The notes under the pieces: generated by a model | What the model saw: only the letters and a program-made list of their open reading frames with translations | What the model was told of the DNA's origin: nothing | Databases searched by the model: none | Shown here: piece after piece, positions 54,556 to 62,749 of the stretch | How the letters are laid out: every line of letters begins with the position of its first letter | How positions within the stretch are numbered: position 1 is the stretch's first letter | Program-made: the position numbers and the translations under genes | Assembly: GCA_021604645.1 (NCBI GenBank) | Contig: BQJJ01000014.1 | Coordinates: forward strand, 1-64,000 | Length of the DNA stretch: 64,000 nt | Source: Methyloligella sp. | Lineage (GTDB): Bacteria > Pseudomonadota > Alphaproteobacteria > Rhizobiales > HXMU1428-3 | Direction: 5' to 3'

Positions 54556-55851
54556 TTAAAAATCAATACGTGCACCAGCCATGATTGTGTAGAAGTCTTC
54601 TAGACCAGGTGCAGCAACTGCATTACCAGCTCCATCTACAACATCTAGATCAACTTCATAGTGACGGTAGCCAACGTAAAGTTGCATTTCAGCAGCATCA
54701 ATATGTTGAACGATACCAAAGCCAAATACTTGAGCTTCACTACCAGTTACTGAATGCATAGCATTACCAGTGATACCACTTGCATCATCAGTTGCAAAAA
54801 TGTCGTCAAACTGACCAAATTCACCGTAAATTGCTGTTTTACCTAGTGAATTATACTGTTTAAGAATACCACCTTTGAAGTAGTAGAAAGTAGCTTCATC
54901 ACGACCAGGTTCATTGTTGAAATCTCTTTGGCCAGCAGCAAAAGTGAAGTTCAAACCTGTTGGGTTATGAAGTACAGAAATAGAGCCGTTAAGTGTGTCT
55001 AAGCTTTCTTTAGCTCCACCATTATCGCCATCTCGGTTTTCTCTGTAAGCAATGCCAGCGGCAACTTCAAATTCACCTAGCTCTTTTTCATAAGCTAAAG
55101 CAACGTCCCACATGTCATCTTCACCCCAAGATGCTGAAAGAACAAAACCAGCAATCGTAGGTGTTTCATAGCGAATGATGTTAAATGTATCACCATTAAG
55201 GTTATCAAACACATCACCAATAGTTACACCAGAAAGGGCACCATTAGAAAGACGAAGTTGGAACCCACCAGCAACATCAGGAACTGCAGAATAAGCAACA
55301 TTTTCAGTACCAGAAAGATCCATTTCAGGTGCGCCATCAGAAGATTGGTCAGCAAAGCCCCAAGTCACACGACCATATTGCTCACTTTCAATGAACATGG
55401 CTGATTGAGCAAGTTCAATAGCTGTGTCGCCATCGTCGTTAGTTTGGTCAACACCATCAGAACCAGCAGCTACGATTTCAAGTTCAATCTCATAACCAGC
55501 TGTCCAGCCTGGACGGATTTTTGCTTCACCAGAAAAGTTAATAGCACCAAGGTCGTTACCATTACTTGTTACATAAGCGTCGCTCTCGTCGCCATCATCC
55601 CAAACAAGAATGTTTTGGTTCATCCAACCAGAAACTGTTAGAGATACTTTACGATTACCTTTACGAGCAGCAGTTGCTTCAAGAGTTGCAACACGCTCTT
55701 CAAGGTCAGCACAGCAATCACCACCAAGATCTGCCGCAAGTGCTGAAGAGCTAGACAAAGTCATCACTGAAAGACCAGCAAGTGCGCATAGTCCGGCAGC
55801 AGCATGTCCCCAAGCTTTGGATTGTCTAACCATAGTTTGTCTATAAGACAT
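54556..55851 (-). CDS. alphaproteobacterial porin (Porin_2 family)
   Basis: The 431-residue outer-membrane protein has a signal peptide ending SSALA, a short coiled coil with a CC pair (DCCADLEERVATLEATAARKG), then NRKVSLTVSGWMNQ, the start of the beta-barrel, and an aromatic C-terminal GARIDF. This is the Rhizobiales Porin_2 type. It sits inside the imelysin cluster, 44 bp before DHOR, so it may help bring the iron compound in. Strong GGGGGAA ribosome binding sequence precedes the ATG. Confidence 0.93.
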   Translation of the reverse strand: MSYRQTMVRQSKAWGHAAAGLCALAGLSVMTLSSSSALAADLGGDCCADLEERVATLEATAARKGNRKVSLTVSGWMNQNILVWDDGDESDAYVTSNGNDLGAINFSGEAKIRPGWTAGYEIELEIVAAGSDGVDQTNDDGDTAIELAQSAMFIESEQYGRVTWGFADQSSDGAPEMDLSGTENVAYSAVPDVAGGFQLRLSNGALSGVTIGDVFDNLNGDTFNIIRYETPTIAGFVLSASWGEDDMWDVALAYEKELGEFEVAAGIAYRENRDGDNGGAKESLDTLNGSISVLHNPTGLNFTFAAGQRDFNNEPGRDEATFYYFKGGILKQYNSLGKTAIYGEFGQFDDIFATDDASGITGNAMHSVTGSEAQVFGFGIVQHIDAAEMQLYVGYRHYEVDLDVVDGAGNAVAAPGLEDFYTIMAGARIDF

Positions 55852-55984
55852 TTGAATTCCCCCAAATGGTTAAATTTAAGACGTTAAAATACTTTGAATA
55901 TAAAAAATTTAAGAATGTTATAGTATTACAAAAGCGCAATTGTCCACCCAGTAAATTTTAAAAACGACTCAAAGTGGTATGTTA

Positions 55985-56061
55985 GCCTCAATGTGGTGCA
56001 AATTTGTTTATGCAAAAAATTGAGGCCTGATCAAGGGCAAGAATAGGTCCCCCCTTGATCA
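55985..56061 (-). terminator. two hairpins between imelysin and porin genes
   Basis: TGATCAAGGG/CCCTTGATCA (56028-56061) is a perfect 10-bp stem. Beside it GCCTCAAT/ATTGAGGC (55985-56026) forms a second stem whose loop contains a TTTTTT run on the minus strand. Together they could end or reduce transcription from imelysin into the porin gene. Confidence 0.55.
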
Positions 56062-56082
56062 AGCTTTCAGTCACGAATGAAA

Positions 56083-57378
56083 TTATTCGGCTGAAACTTT
56101 TGAAGGATTATCAAGACTGTCTGATCCTTCAAATTCAATAGATTTCAAGTTCAAAGCAGCAACAGCTCGTTGAATAGCTTTGGTTTGATTTGTTAAACCA
56201 TCGATACTTGCTTGAACAACAGCGTTGCCTTCTTTATTCCCTTCGCCAATCATTTGGTCATAGGCTTCAACAGTTTCTGCACGCTTCACCATAGCTTTCA
56301 TAGCTGTGATCGTTGCAGCAAGCTTAGCTGTTAATTCTGCATCAGCTTTCGCATCACGCGCTTTCACCAAATCAGAAACACTTGCCCCTTTAACAACAGA
56401 GCCATCAACACGCTTGTAAGTGCCGAGGTAAACATTTTGAATGCCTAAAGCGTCATAGTAGTGAGAGTTATGAGTGTTATCTGAAAAGCAATCATGCTCT
56501 TCTTCTGGGTCGTGTAAAATCAAACCAAGTTTCATGCGCTCTCCAGCAAGCTCACCATATGAAAGTGAACCAAGACCAGTGAAAATGGTTGAAAGTACTT
56601 CATTGTCACTCTTAGCTAAAAGGCCAGTACGAGCAGCACCTTTCTCACCCCATTGAGCAACCATCCATTTTAGATCATCAATCAAAAGATTTGTTGCAGC
56701 AGTTAAGTAAGCAATACGGCGGTCACAATTGCCATTTGTACAATTTTTCAGATCGAAATCAGTGTGAGGGCGATTACCAGCACCTTTCTTAGTGCCGTTT
56801 AAATCTTGTCCCCAAAGTAAAAATTCAATGGCGTGATAACCTGTTGCCACATTAGCTTCAACATCACCAGCTTCATGTAATGTTTCAGAAATCAGCTCTT
56901 TGCTGATCTTAGTTGTATCAACTGTCTTACCACCAATTTTGATAGATTTAGCTGAAACAATATTCGCAACATAAAGGTCATTTTCATCAGATTCTGTTCC
57001 ATAATCTTTAGAAACGTAATCAATCAAACCTTCGTCTAGTGGCCAGGCATTCACTTTACCTTCCCAGTCATCCACAATCGCATTCCCAAAACGGTATGCT
57101 TCAGATTGTTGGTAAGGAACACGTGAAGCAATCCAGCTCAGACGAGCAGCTTTTAGTGTTTCAGCACTTGGAGCTTTAATGAATGCGTCAATTTTTGCTT
57201 TTAACGCTTCAGCTGTTTTTAAAGAATCTTCATATGTTGCCTGAGCAATATTCGAATAGGTTGTGACGATATCTTTTACTTTTGGTTCAGCCGCTACTAC
57301 AGCACCAGAACCAACAAAGCTTGAAAAGAGTGCAACAGCAACTCCTGTAGAAGCTTTTTGAAACAGTGTCTTTGTCAT
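56083..57378 (-). CDS. imelysin family iron-uptake protein
   Basis: The 431-residue protein has a signal peptide (VAVALFSSFVGSGAVVAA) and the M75 motif GYHAIEFLLWGQD (GxHxxE), with NRPHTDF and the LSYGELAGERMKLGLILHDPEEEHDCFSDNTHNSHYYD segment that is typical of the IrpA-like group. It is periplasmic and probably takes part in iron acquisition. The gene of the QHxxCPALxAC family ends 38 bp upstream, so the two are likely co-transcribed. Confidence 0.93.
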   Translation of the reverse strand: MTKTLFQKASTGVAVALFSSFVGSGAVVAAEPKVKDIVTTYSNIAQATYEDSLKTAEALKAKIDAFIKAPSAETLKAARLSWIASRVPYQQSEAYRFGNAIVDDWEGKVNAWPLDEGLIDYVSKDYGTESDENDLYVANIVSAKSIKIGGKTVDTTKISKELISETLHEAGDVEANVATGYHAIEFLLWGQDLNGTKKGAGNRPHTDFDLKNCTNGNCDRRIAYLTAATNLLIDDLKWMVAQWGEKGAARTGLLAKSDNEVLSTIFTGLGSLSYGELAGERMKLGLILHDPEEEHDCFSDNTHNSHYYDALGIQNVYLGTYKRVDGSVVKGASVSDLVKARDAKADAELTAKLAATITAMKAMVKRAETVEAYDQMIGEGNKEGNAVVQASIDGLTNQTKAIQRAVAALNLKSIEFEGSDSLDNPSKVSAE

Positions 57379-57416
57379 TTATAAAACGTCTCCTAAATTA
57401 AAGTAGAAATAAAATA

Positions 57417-58013
57417 CTAATTGGGAAAATGAGTTGGCTCAGCTGCCAGATGGGTGAGGGGCTGAGCAATTGAGTTAATTTGTAAAATCTGGCCTGCATC
57501 AACAAGGCCATCTGCAAAGTCTTGGGCTGCCAGTTGAGGTAAATCTATTTCGGCAGCTTCTGTAATGGCATAGACACATGCCTTTAGGGCCGGACATTCA
57601 CTGTGCTGGCAAGCGGCAATCATAGAAATAGCCACCACTTCATCATAACTAAACCCGGGCGTTACAATTTTTTCGATTTTGATCGGGCGCTTGGAAATTT
57701 TGTCCAAAGCATTAACCCAACTACCGAGTTTAGTTGATAGAACCAAGCCATCTTTCAAGCCAAAAGCTTGGATATATTGCCGGCTACACACATCGAAAAA
57801 CCGGGTATCATTTGTTTGAACGCCGCGCACCCAACACCGAAAGCCAAGTCCAACCAAACGTTCAGGTGATGCATTTAGCGTTATTGAAGTACCGCATCTT
57901 TTAACTGGCACATTTACAGGCCAATCAGATGTTAAGTCAGAAGATAAATCTTTATCCATTGATTGATGCTCATTTAAAAGAGCATCTTGAGAAACTTTAT
58001 TTTTCAGTCGCAT
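57417..58013 (-). CDS. QHxxCPALxAC family protein (paralogue of 58947-59444)
   Basis: I do not recognise this 198-residue protein as a named family. It has SPERLVGLGFRCWVRGVQTND and, in the second half, MIAACQHSECPALKACVYAITEAAE, both also present in the divergent paralogue at 58947. The His-x3-Cys-x5-Cys spacing suggests a metal site or redox pair. No signal peptide or membrane helix is seen. It lies directly upstream of the imelysin gene, so an iron-related role is likely (inference). Confidence 0.75.
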   Translation of the reverse strand: MRLKNKVSQDALLNEHQSMDKDLSSDLTSDWPVNVPVKRCGTSITLNASPERLVGLGFRCWVRGVQTNDTRFFDVCSRQYIQAFGLKDGLVLSTKLGSWVNALDKISKRPIKIEKIVTPGFSYDEVVAISMIAACQHSECPALKACVYAITEAAEIDLPQLAAQDFADGLVDAGQILQINSIAQPLTHLAAEPTHFPN

Positions 58014-58153
58014 TATAAGGTCACCATAAAATCAAAAATTTCAGGTAGACGCTAAGAAGATGGAAGGTCGCTTATATATGGATAGGATCGAATTAAGTAC
58101 AAAGATCAAAAACAACAACAAACCAAAATCATACGTCCAATAAGTTGGTTTTA

Positions 58154-58224
58154 AATAACGCGGTTGCTGGTAGGCAATCTGAAACGTTATTCAAAAATGA
58201 TTGCTCGTAGGCAATCTGGAGCGC
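58154..58224 (+). repeat. two R2 units with a changed outer stem
   Basis: The first unit has an outer stem AATAACG/CGTTATT of 7 bp around GGTTGC...GGCAATC, in place of the common GCGC. The second (58198-58224) is a shorter GATTGC/GGCAATC unit. They lie between the small ORF at 58231 and the 57417 gene. Confidence 0.82.
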
Positions 58225-58230
58225 AAAAAC

Positions 58231-58500
58231 TTAACTGCTGTTATTTGAAGGTGAACGGTCAGATCGAAGCCATGAAACAAGAGTTGCCTCTCGAAGATGT
58301 AAACCCTGATTGATAAATCCACGTTTGCTAAACCCAAAGAGGTCTTCATTCAAAGCTGATTTAATATGATGTAATGAAAAAGAAAGCTCTGAGAGTAGAG
58401 CGAGAGGTCGAAGGTCGACGCTTTTAAGATTAGTAAAGTTGAGACTAGTAAAGTTAAGACCAGAAAACGCACCCCTGGTAAGGTGATAAAATCTAAACAT
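58231..58500 (-). CDS. possible small ORF with duplicated leader
   Basis: An 89-residue ORF starting MFRFYHLTRG, preceded by TTGGAGAGAAAA, the same leader as the plus-strand ORF at 58777. No family is recognised and composition is not decisive. It is listed because of the exact match of the start region to its divergent counterpart, but it could be a decayed or non-coding leader of the 57417 gene. Confidence 0.4.
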   Translation of the reverse strand: MFRFYHLTRGAFSGLNFTSLNFTNLKSVDLRPLALLSELSFSLHHIKSALNEDLFGFSKRGFINQGLHLREATLVSWLRSDRSPSNNSS

Positions 58501-58577
58501 TTTTCTCTCCAATAATCAGGGTTCAAGGCCCTGGTATTAGACTAAATTAGCGCCCCAATGACTGCGACACTAGCTAG

Positions 58578-58606
58578 ACATAATCAAATATTCCAAACAC
58601 AGTCAA
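58578..58606 (-). promoter_or_regulatory. candidate promoter, minus strand
   Basis: On the minus strand TTGACT, 17 bp, TTATGT. It would drive the small ORF at 58500 and the downstream 57417-imelysin genes. The -10 match is imperfect. Confidence 0.4.
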
Positions 58607-58669
58607 ATAAAAAATCAATAAAACCAGCAGTTTAGAATTAATATAAATTGAAAGTAAAATTTGTAAAAC

Positions 58670-58698
58670 TTGACAAATCGAAAATGCTAAGTTGATAT
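58670..58698 (+). promoter_or_regulatory. sigma-70 type promoter
   Basis: TTGACA, a 17-bp spacer and TGATAT match the -35 and -10 boxes well. It points to the small ORF at 58777 and the 58947 gene. Confidence 0.65.
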
Positions 58699-58708
58699 GA
58701 ACACCGAA

Positions 58709-58736
58709 ATATAACCCGCCAAAAGAGGGGTTATAT
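58709..58736 (+). other. hairpin in the leader of the 58777 ORF
   Basis: ATATAACCC and GGGTTATAT form a 9-bp stem around an A-rich loop, about 10 bases after the promoter's -10 box. There is no T-run, so it is a leader or stabilising structure rather than a terminator. Confidence 0.55.
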
Positions 58737-58776
58737 CTGATTACGGGACCTTGAATCTCGTCTATTGGAGAGAAAA

Positions 58777-58950
58777 ATGTTTAACGAATTTTTGCAACGC
58801 ACACCCAAGGTGCGTTCGGTAATCTTGCATTCAATTTTGTTCTTAAAACAATTATTTGAATGCATAATTAGGCAATTCCACTCACTAACCAAGGCCTATA
58901 TGGCTACATCATTTAGCATGTCTCTCAGTATAGCGAGGGCAAGCAGATGA
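58777..58950 (+). CDS. small ORF coupled to QHxxCPALxAC gene
   Basis: A 57-residue ORF (MFNEFLQRTPKVRSVILHS...) with GGAGAG seven bases before ATG and a stop codon that overlaps the next ATG (ATGA at 58947). No family is recognised; the middle is hydrophobic but not a clear membrane helix. The coupling and the ribosome binding site support translation. It may serve as a leader peptide for the next gene. Confidence 0.55.
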   Translation: MFNEFLQRTPKVRSVILHSILFLKQLFECIIRQFHSLTKAYMATSFSMSLSIARASR

Positions 58951-59444
58951 GTGTTGAAGTAACCCATCATGTTTTAGACAAAATAAATCAGGAAAGAACA
59001 CCGATTTATTTTGCTAAAAAGCCTCAAATTAAAAAATCTCCCGAAGAATTAGTCGGCTTAGGTTTTCGTTTCTGGATGGCTGGTTATCAAAATAATGATT
59101 TCGAATTCTGGAAAAAAACCTGGGATCATTTTAACCAAACAATCGGCACATCAGCAGCAAGGACAACAGTTTCAGAGCTTGCCTCTTGGGCCCAGACTGT
59201 ACAATCATCAGCACTTAGAGACATTGAAGTCTCACTAACCGAACAAGAACAATTCGGCAGAGACGAACGTATGGCCATCACCATGGTGGCAGCTGGACAG
59301 CACAATGCTTGCCCGGCCCTTCAAGCCTGCGCTGGGGCATTACTTGGTGCGGTCGAAGTTGAAAATGTCGTTGAAGCATCAACCAATTTTGGTCATCAAT
59401 TACTTGAAAAAAAATTACTACTCACTGATATAAAAAAACTATAG
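58947..59444 (+). CDS. QHxxCPALxAC family protein (paralogue of 57417-58013)
   Basis: This 165-residue protein shares SPEELVGLGFRFWMAGYQNND, a Trp-containing SWAQ/ SWVN segment, and MVAAGQHNACPALQACAGALLGAVE with the divergent 57417 gene. The order of conserved blocks is the same over most of the length, so the two are paralogues. No signal peptide or membrane helix is seen. It could be a metal-binding cytoplasmic factor or a regulator of the imelysin locus; neither can be shown here. Translation is coupled to the small ORF upstream. Confidence 0.75.
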   Translation: MSVEVTHHVLDKINQERTPIYFAKKPQIKKSPEELVGLGFRFWMAGYQNNDFEFWKKTWDHFNQTIGTSAARTTVSELASWAQTVQSSALRDIEVSLTEQEQFGRDERMAITMVAAGQHNACPALQACAGALLGAVEVENVVEASTNFGHQLLEKKLLLTDIKKL

Positions 59445-59475
59445 TCGCGAGAGAATACAACTTCAATTTATCCGT

Positions 59476-59704
59476 ACGAAGAAAGAGCCCTGCCTTTTCG
59501 GCAGGGGGACATGACACCATGGGTGTCCGGTGCACCAGAGCAGCCCGGAAGGAGTGAAGCGAGTACGGATAAGCTGATCGAAAAGAATGCCTCCCTTCGT
59601 AGGCAGATAGTGCGGATGCGTAGTGGGCATCTGAAGCACAGCGTAGGTAAACAGTGCGGATGCGTTGTGGGCATCTGAAGCACAGCAAAAAGCCTCGAGA
59701 GAGA
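59476..59704 (+). repeat. R1 structured repeat, copy 13, composite with R3 and R2
   Basis: Hairpin A is CCTGCC/GGCAGG, B is GACACCATGGGTGTC. Hairpin C (GGTGCACC) is interrupted by module R3 (59539-59580). In the place of hairpin D stand two tandem R2 units (TGCGGATGC...GCATCTGAAGCACAGC). The tail is reduced to CCTCGAGAGAGA. Confidence 0.85.
59539..59580 (+). repeat. R3 module nested in R1, copy a
   Basis: GAGCAGCCCGGAAGGAGTGA, then GCGAGTACGGATAAGCTGATCG. It shares its order and most bases with the module at 62812, and both are placed in the loop of hairpin C of an R1 copy. Confidence 0.8.
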
Positions 59705-59866
59705 AAGAGAAAACCACAAACATTCGCCTTTCGTTGAATGTTGCATCACCTTCAAACATCGGCATGCGAAAAACTCATTTTTCACAAGAGGCTCCCAAAG
59801 ATAATCTGAAAAGTAAGACTAATCTCTACTATCAAAATAAACGAAACAAAGATAAACATGCATTAA

Positions 59867-59880
59867 ATATACATGTATAT
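59867..59880. promoter_or_regulatory. 14-bp palindrome upstream of the aldehyde dehydrogenase gene
   Basis: ATATACATGTATAT is a perfect palindrome 122 bp before the chosen ATG. It may be an operator; AT-richness limits confidence. Confidence 0.35.
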
Positions 59881-60001
59881 GTTTTGTCTTGTGACATTTG
59901 TCTGAAAAATAAAAAAACAAAAATTGGACGAATCTACAAGTGTTATTTAATGCAAAAATATGCAATATTTACAAAAATTAGGTAATCTAGGGAAGAAAAC
60001 T

Positions 60002-61540
60002 ATGGATCAGATTGTTAATACCCCAACACACGCATTAAATTTTCTTAAAGAGAAAATGAAACTAAAACCCAGATATGACAACTTTATTGGCGGTGAATGG
60101 GTTGCCCCAACAGACGGGAGATACTTTGATAATATCTCACCAATCGACGGAAATATCGTTTGTCAAATCGCCAGGTCTTCAGCAGCAGATGTAGAAAAAG
60201 CATTAGATGCAGCGCACAAAGCCAAAGATGCCTGGGCTGAAACATCACCAGCAGATAGAGCAACTGTTCTCTTAAAAATTGCTGACCGGATGGAAGCCCA
60301 CTTAACAGAAATCGCGACGATTGAAACCATCGATAACGGCAAACCAATTCGCGAAACAAAAAATGCCGATGTGCCTCTAGCCATTGATCATTTCAGATAT
60401 TTTGCCGGGTGCGCAAGAGCACAAGAAGGTGGGGTCTCAGAAATTGATAAAGATACTGTGGCCTATCATTTCCATGAGCCTCTAGGTGTAGTCGGGCAAA
60501 TCATTCCATGGAATTTCCCATTGCTGATGGCAGCATGGAAATTGGCTCCCGCTCTTGTTGCAGGTAACGCAATTGTATTAAAACCAGCTGAACAAACACC
60601 ATTTAGCATCATGGCTTTAATGGACCTGATCGGTGATCTCATCCCACCTGGGGTGTTAAACGTAGTAAACGGTTTTGGTATTGAAGCAGGCAAGCCACTT
60701 GCCACTAGCCCACGGATTGCAAAAATCGCATTTACAGGTGAGACATCCACTGGTCGTTTGATCATGCAATATGCATCTGAAAATATTATTCCATCAACTG
60801 TTGAGTTGGGCGGTAAATCACCAAACGTCTTCTTTGCAGATGTGATGGAACAAGATGATGCCTTCTTTGATAAAGCATTAGAAGGCTTTACATTGTTCGC
60901 GCTAAACCAAGGTGAAGTATGTACCTGTCCATCAAGAGCGCTTGTTCAAGCGTCGATCTATGATCAGTTTATTGAGCGTGCCATTGAGCGAGTGAATAAA
61001 ATTCAAATGGGTAACCCACTTGATGATACCACAATGATCGGTGCGCAAGCCTCATCTGACCAGTTAGAAAAAATTCTCTCTTACATAAAAATCGGTAAAG
61101 ATGAAGGCGCAAGTTTGCTAACTGGTGGTGATAGAGCGATGTTGGGTGGTAACCTTGACACTGGCTATTATGTTAAACCAACGGTTTTTGCTGGTAATAA
61201 CAACATGCGTATTTTCCAGGAAGAAATTTTCGGCCCTGTGCTTTCGGTTGCAAAATTTGAAGATGAAGCAGAAGCACTGCAAATCGCCAATGACACTATC
61301 TACGGTCTTGGTGCCGGCGTTTGGTCAAGAAACGGTTCAACTGCTTATAGAATGGGCCGAAACATTCAAGCTGGCCGCGTCTGGACAAACTGTTATCATC
61401 TCTATCCAGCCCATGCTGCGTTTGGTGGTTACAAACAATCTGGCATTGGTAGAGAAAATCATAAGATGATGATGGATCATTATCAGCAAACCAAAAACTT
61501 ACTCGTGAGCTACAGTCCAAATGCACTGGGCTTCTTCTAA
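60002..61540 (+). CDS. NAD-dependent aldehyde dehydrogenase (acetaldehyde type)
   Basis: The 512-residue protein has the ALDH signatures: [38 protein letters not shown] with the general-base Glu (about residue 265) and [14 protein letters not shown] with the catalytic Cys (about 305). The pairing with DUF779 downstream is typical of AldB/ExaC-like acetaldehyde dehydrogenases. ATG 60002 is chosen over the ORF-track start because AGGGAAG precedes it. Confidence 0.95.
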   Translation: MDQIVNTPTHALNFLKEKMKLKPRYDNFIGGEWVAPTDGRYFDNISPIDGNIVCQIARSSAADVEKALDAAHKAKDAWAETSPADRATVLLKIADRMEAHLTEIATIETIDNGKPIRETKNADVPLAIDHFRYFAGCARAQEGGVSEIDKDTVAYHFHEPLGVVGQIIPWNFPLLMAAWKLAPALVAGNAIVLKPAEQTPFSIMALMDLIGDLIPPGVLNVVNGFGIEAGKPLATSPRIAKIAFTGETSTGRLIMQYASENIIPSTVELGGKSPNVFFADVMEQDDAFFDKALEGFTLFALNQGEVCTCPSRALVQASIYDQFIERAIERVNKIQMGNPLDDTTMIGAQASSDQLEKILSYIKIGKDEGASLLTGGDRAMLGGNLDTGYYVKPTVFAGNNNMRIFQEEIFGPVLSVAKFEDEAEALQIANDTIYGLGAGVWSRNGSTAYRMGRNIQAGRVWTNCYHLYPAHAAFGGYKQSGIGRENHKMMMDHYQQTKNLLVSYSPNALGFF

Positions 61541-61555
61541 ACTTAAATTATTTAA

Positions 61556-61583
61556 GGCGAGACCATATGGTCTCGTCTTTTTT
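61556..61583 (+). terminator. intrinsic terminator between aldehyde dehydrogenase and DUF779 genes
   Basis: GGCGAGACC, ATAT, GGTCTCGTC and six T form a strong hairpin terminator 15 bp after the aldehyde dehydrogenase stop codon. DUF779 follows 31 bp later, so its expression would come from read-through or an own promoter. Confidence 0.88.
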
Positions 61584-61613
61584 ATGAATTTGAGAATAAG
61601 GAGATAAATAAAA

Positions 61614-61994
61614 ATGAAGACAGTAAAACTTGTCTCTATCACTGATGAAGCAATAGAATTAGTAAATGAATTAAGAGATGCACATGGTGATTTAATGTTT
61701 CATCAATCAGGCGGCTGTTGCGATGGCAGCGCCCCAATGTGCTATGTTAAAGGTGAGTTTAAAACCGGTGACGCAGATGTCTATCTTGGAGAAATCGCTG
61801 AGTGCCCTTTCTACATAGGCCGTCAACAATATGCCGCTTGGAAACATACTCATCTTATCATCGATGTTGTAGAAGGCAGGGGCAGTGGCTTTTCTCTTGA
61901 AGCCCCAAGGGGTGTGCGTTTCTTGACAAGATCAAGATTATTCACTGAAGAGGAACAAGAAATTTTAAAAGAGCAAGAACTGGCCTCACTTTAA
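61614..61994 (+). CDS. DUF779 protein
   Basis: The 126-residue protein has HQSGGCCDGSAPMCY and AECPFYIGRQQYAAWKHTHLIIDVVEGRGSGFSLEAPRGVRFLTRSR, clear DUF779 features with several conserved cysteines. The family is almost always encoded next to acetaldehyde dehydrogenase genes and may be a partner or chaperone for it; activity is unknown. A good ribosome binding site (AAGGAG) precedes the ATG. It overlaps alkB by 9 bp tail to tail. Confidence 0.92.
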   Translation: MKTVKLVSITDEAIELVNELRDAHGDLMFHQSGGCCDGSAPMCYVKGEFKTGDADVYLGEIAECPFYIGRQQYAAWKHTHLIIDVVEGRGSGFSLEAPRGVRFLTRSRLFTEEEQEILKEQELASL

Positions 61995-62648
61995 ATTTTC
62001 GATTATTTTAGCTGATCTGAAAGTAAGATTATAGCGATAAGCCCCAGTGAGTTCATGATGCCCCTCCTTTAATTTATCAATGCCATGATAGGCAAGACGA
62101 GACGCACCGCCCCATACAACAACATCACCGTGAGCAAGCTGTGTTCTTAAAGGTTTATCTGATCGTTTTAGGCCACCAAATAAAAATTTGGCCGGTAAGC
62201 CTAGAGAGACAGAAACAATGGGCTGAGAAAAATCATCCTCATCCTTGTCCTGATGCAAAGCCATCTTCGCCCCAGGCTCATAACGGTTGATCAAACAAGA
62301 ATTAGGAGTGAAGCTAGAAAAACCAGACTTTTTGGCAGCTTTCTCTGCTAATGATGAAAATCCTAAAGGCATAGAAGGCCAGGCCGTATTTGAAAGAGGG
62401 TCTAAATGATCATAGCGATAACCTCTTTTGTCAGTGATCCATCCTGCCAAACCGCAATTGGTCATAGCGACAGACATCTCCCGTCCACCCGGTGTCAACA
62501 TATGACGAAAGGGAGCTTCACTTGATACAGAATGAATAAATCTCATAAACTCTTGTTCTGAAGAAAGAGCAAACGCCTTTAATAAATAGGCTCCATCCTT
62601 AAGCTTTAAAATTCCATCATCAGTGCCTTCAAATAAATCTCTCTGCAT
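61986..62648 (-). CDS. alkB: DNA alkylation repair dioxygenase AlkB
   Basis: AlkB removes methyl groups from 1-methyladenine and 3-methylcytosine using Fe(II) and 2-oxoglutarate. The metal site HQD in MALHQDKDE, the His of AYHGID and the 2-oxoglutarate-binding RYNLTFR are present, as is NRYEPGAKM. ATG 62648 gives MQRDLFEGTDD, like known AlkB starts (220 residues), so the 15-residue extension of the ORF track is left out. Confidence 0.93.
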   Translation of the reverse strand: MQRDLFEGTDDGILKLKDGAYLLKAFALSSEQEFMRFIHSVSSEAPFRHMLTPGGREMSVAMTNCGLAGWITDKRGYRYDHLDPLSNTAWPSMPLGFSSLAEKAAKKSGFSSFTPNSCLINRYEPGAKMALHQDKDEDDFSQPIVSVSLGLPAKFLFGGLKRSDKPLRTQLAHGDVVVWGGASRLAYHGIDKLKEGHHELTGAYRYNLTFRSAKIIENLK

Positions 62649-62749
62649 GAACTCAAACTCTTTTTTACTTAGCTTTGAAAACAAGAATAACACAGCTCAA
62701 TGGGTATCTGCATCTCGCTTTTAGGAAAATTCAACAAACCTCTTGCCAT

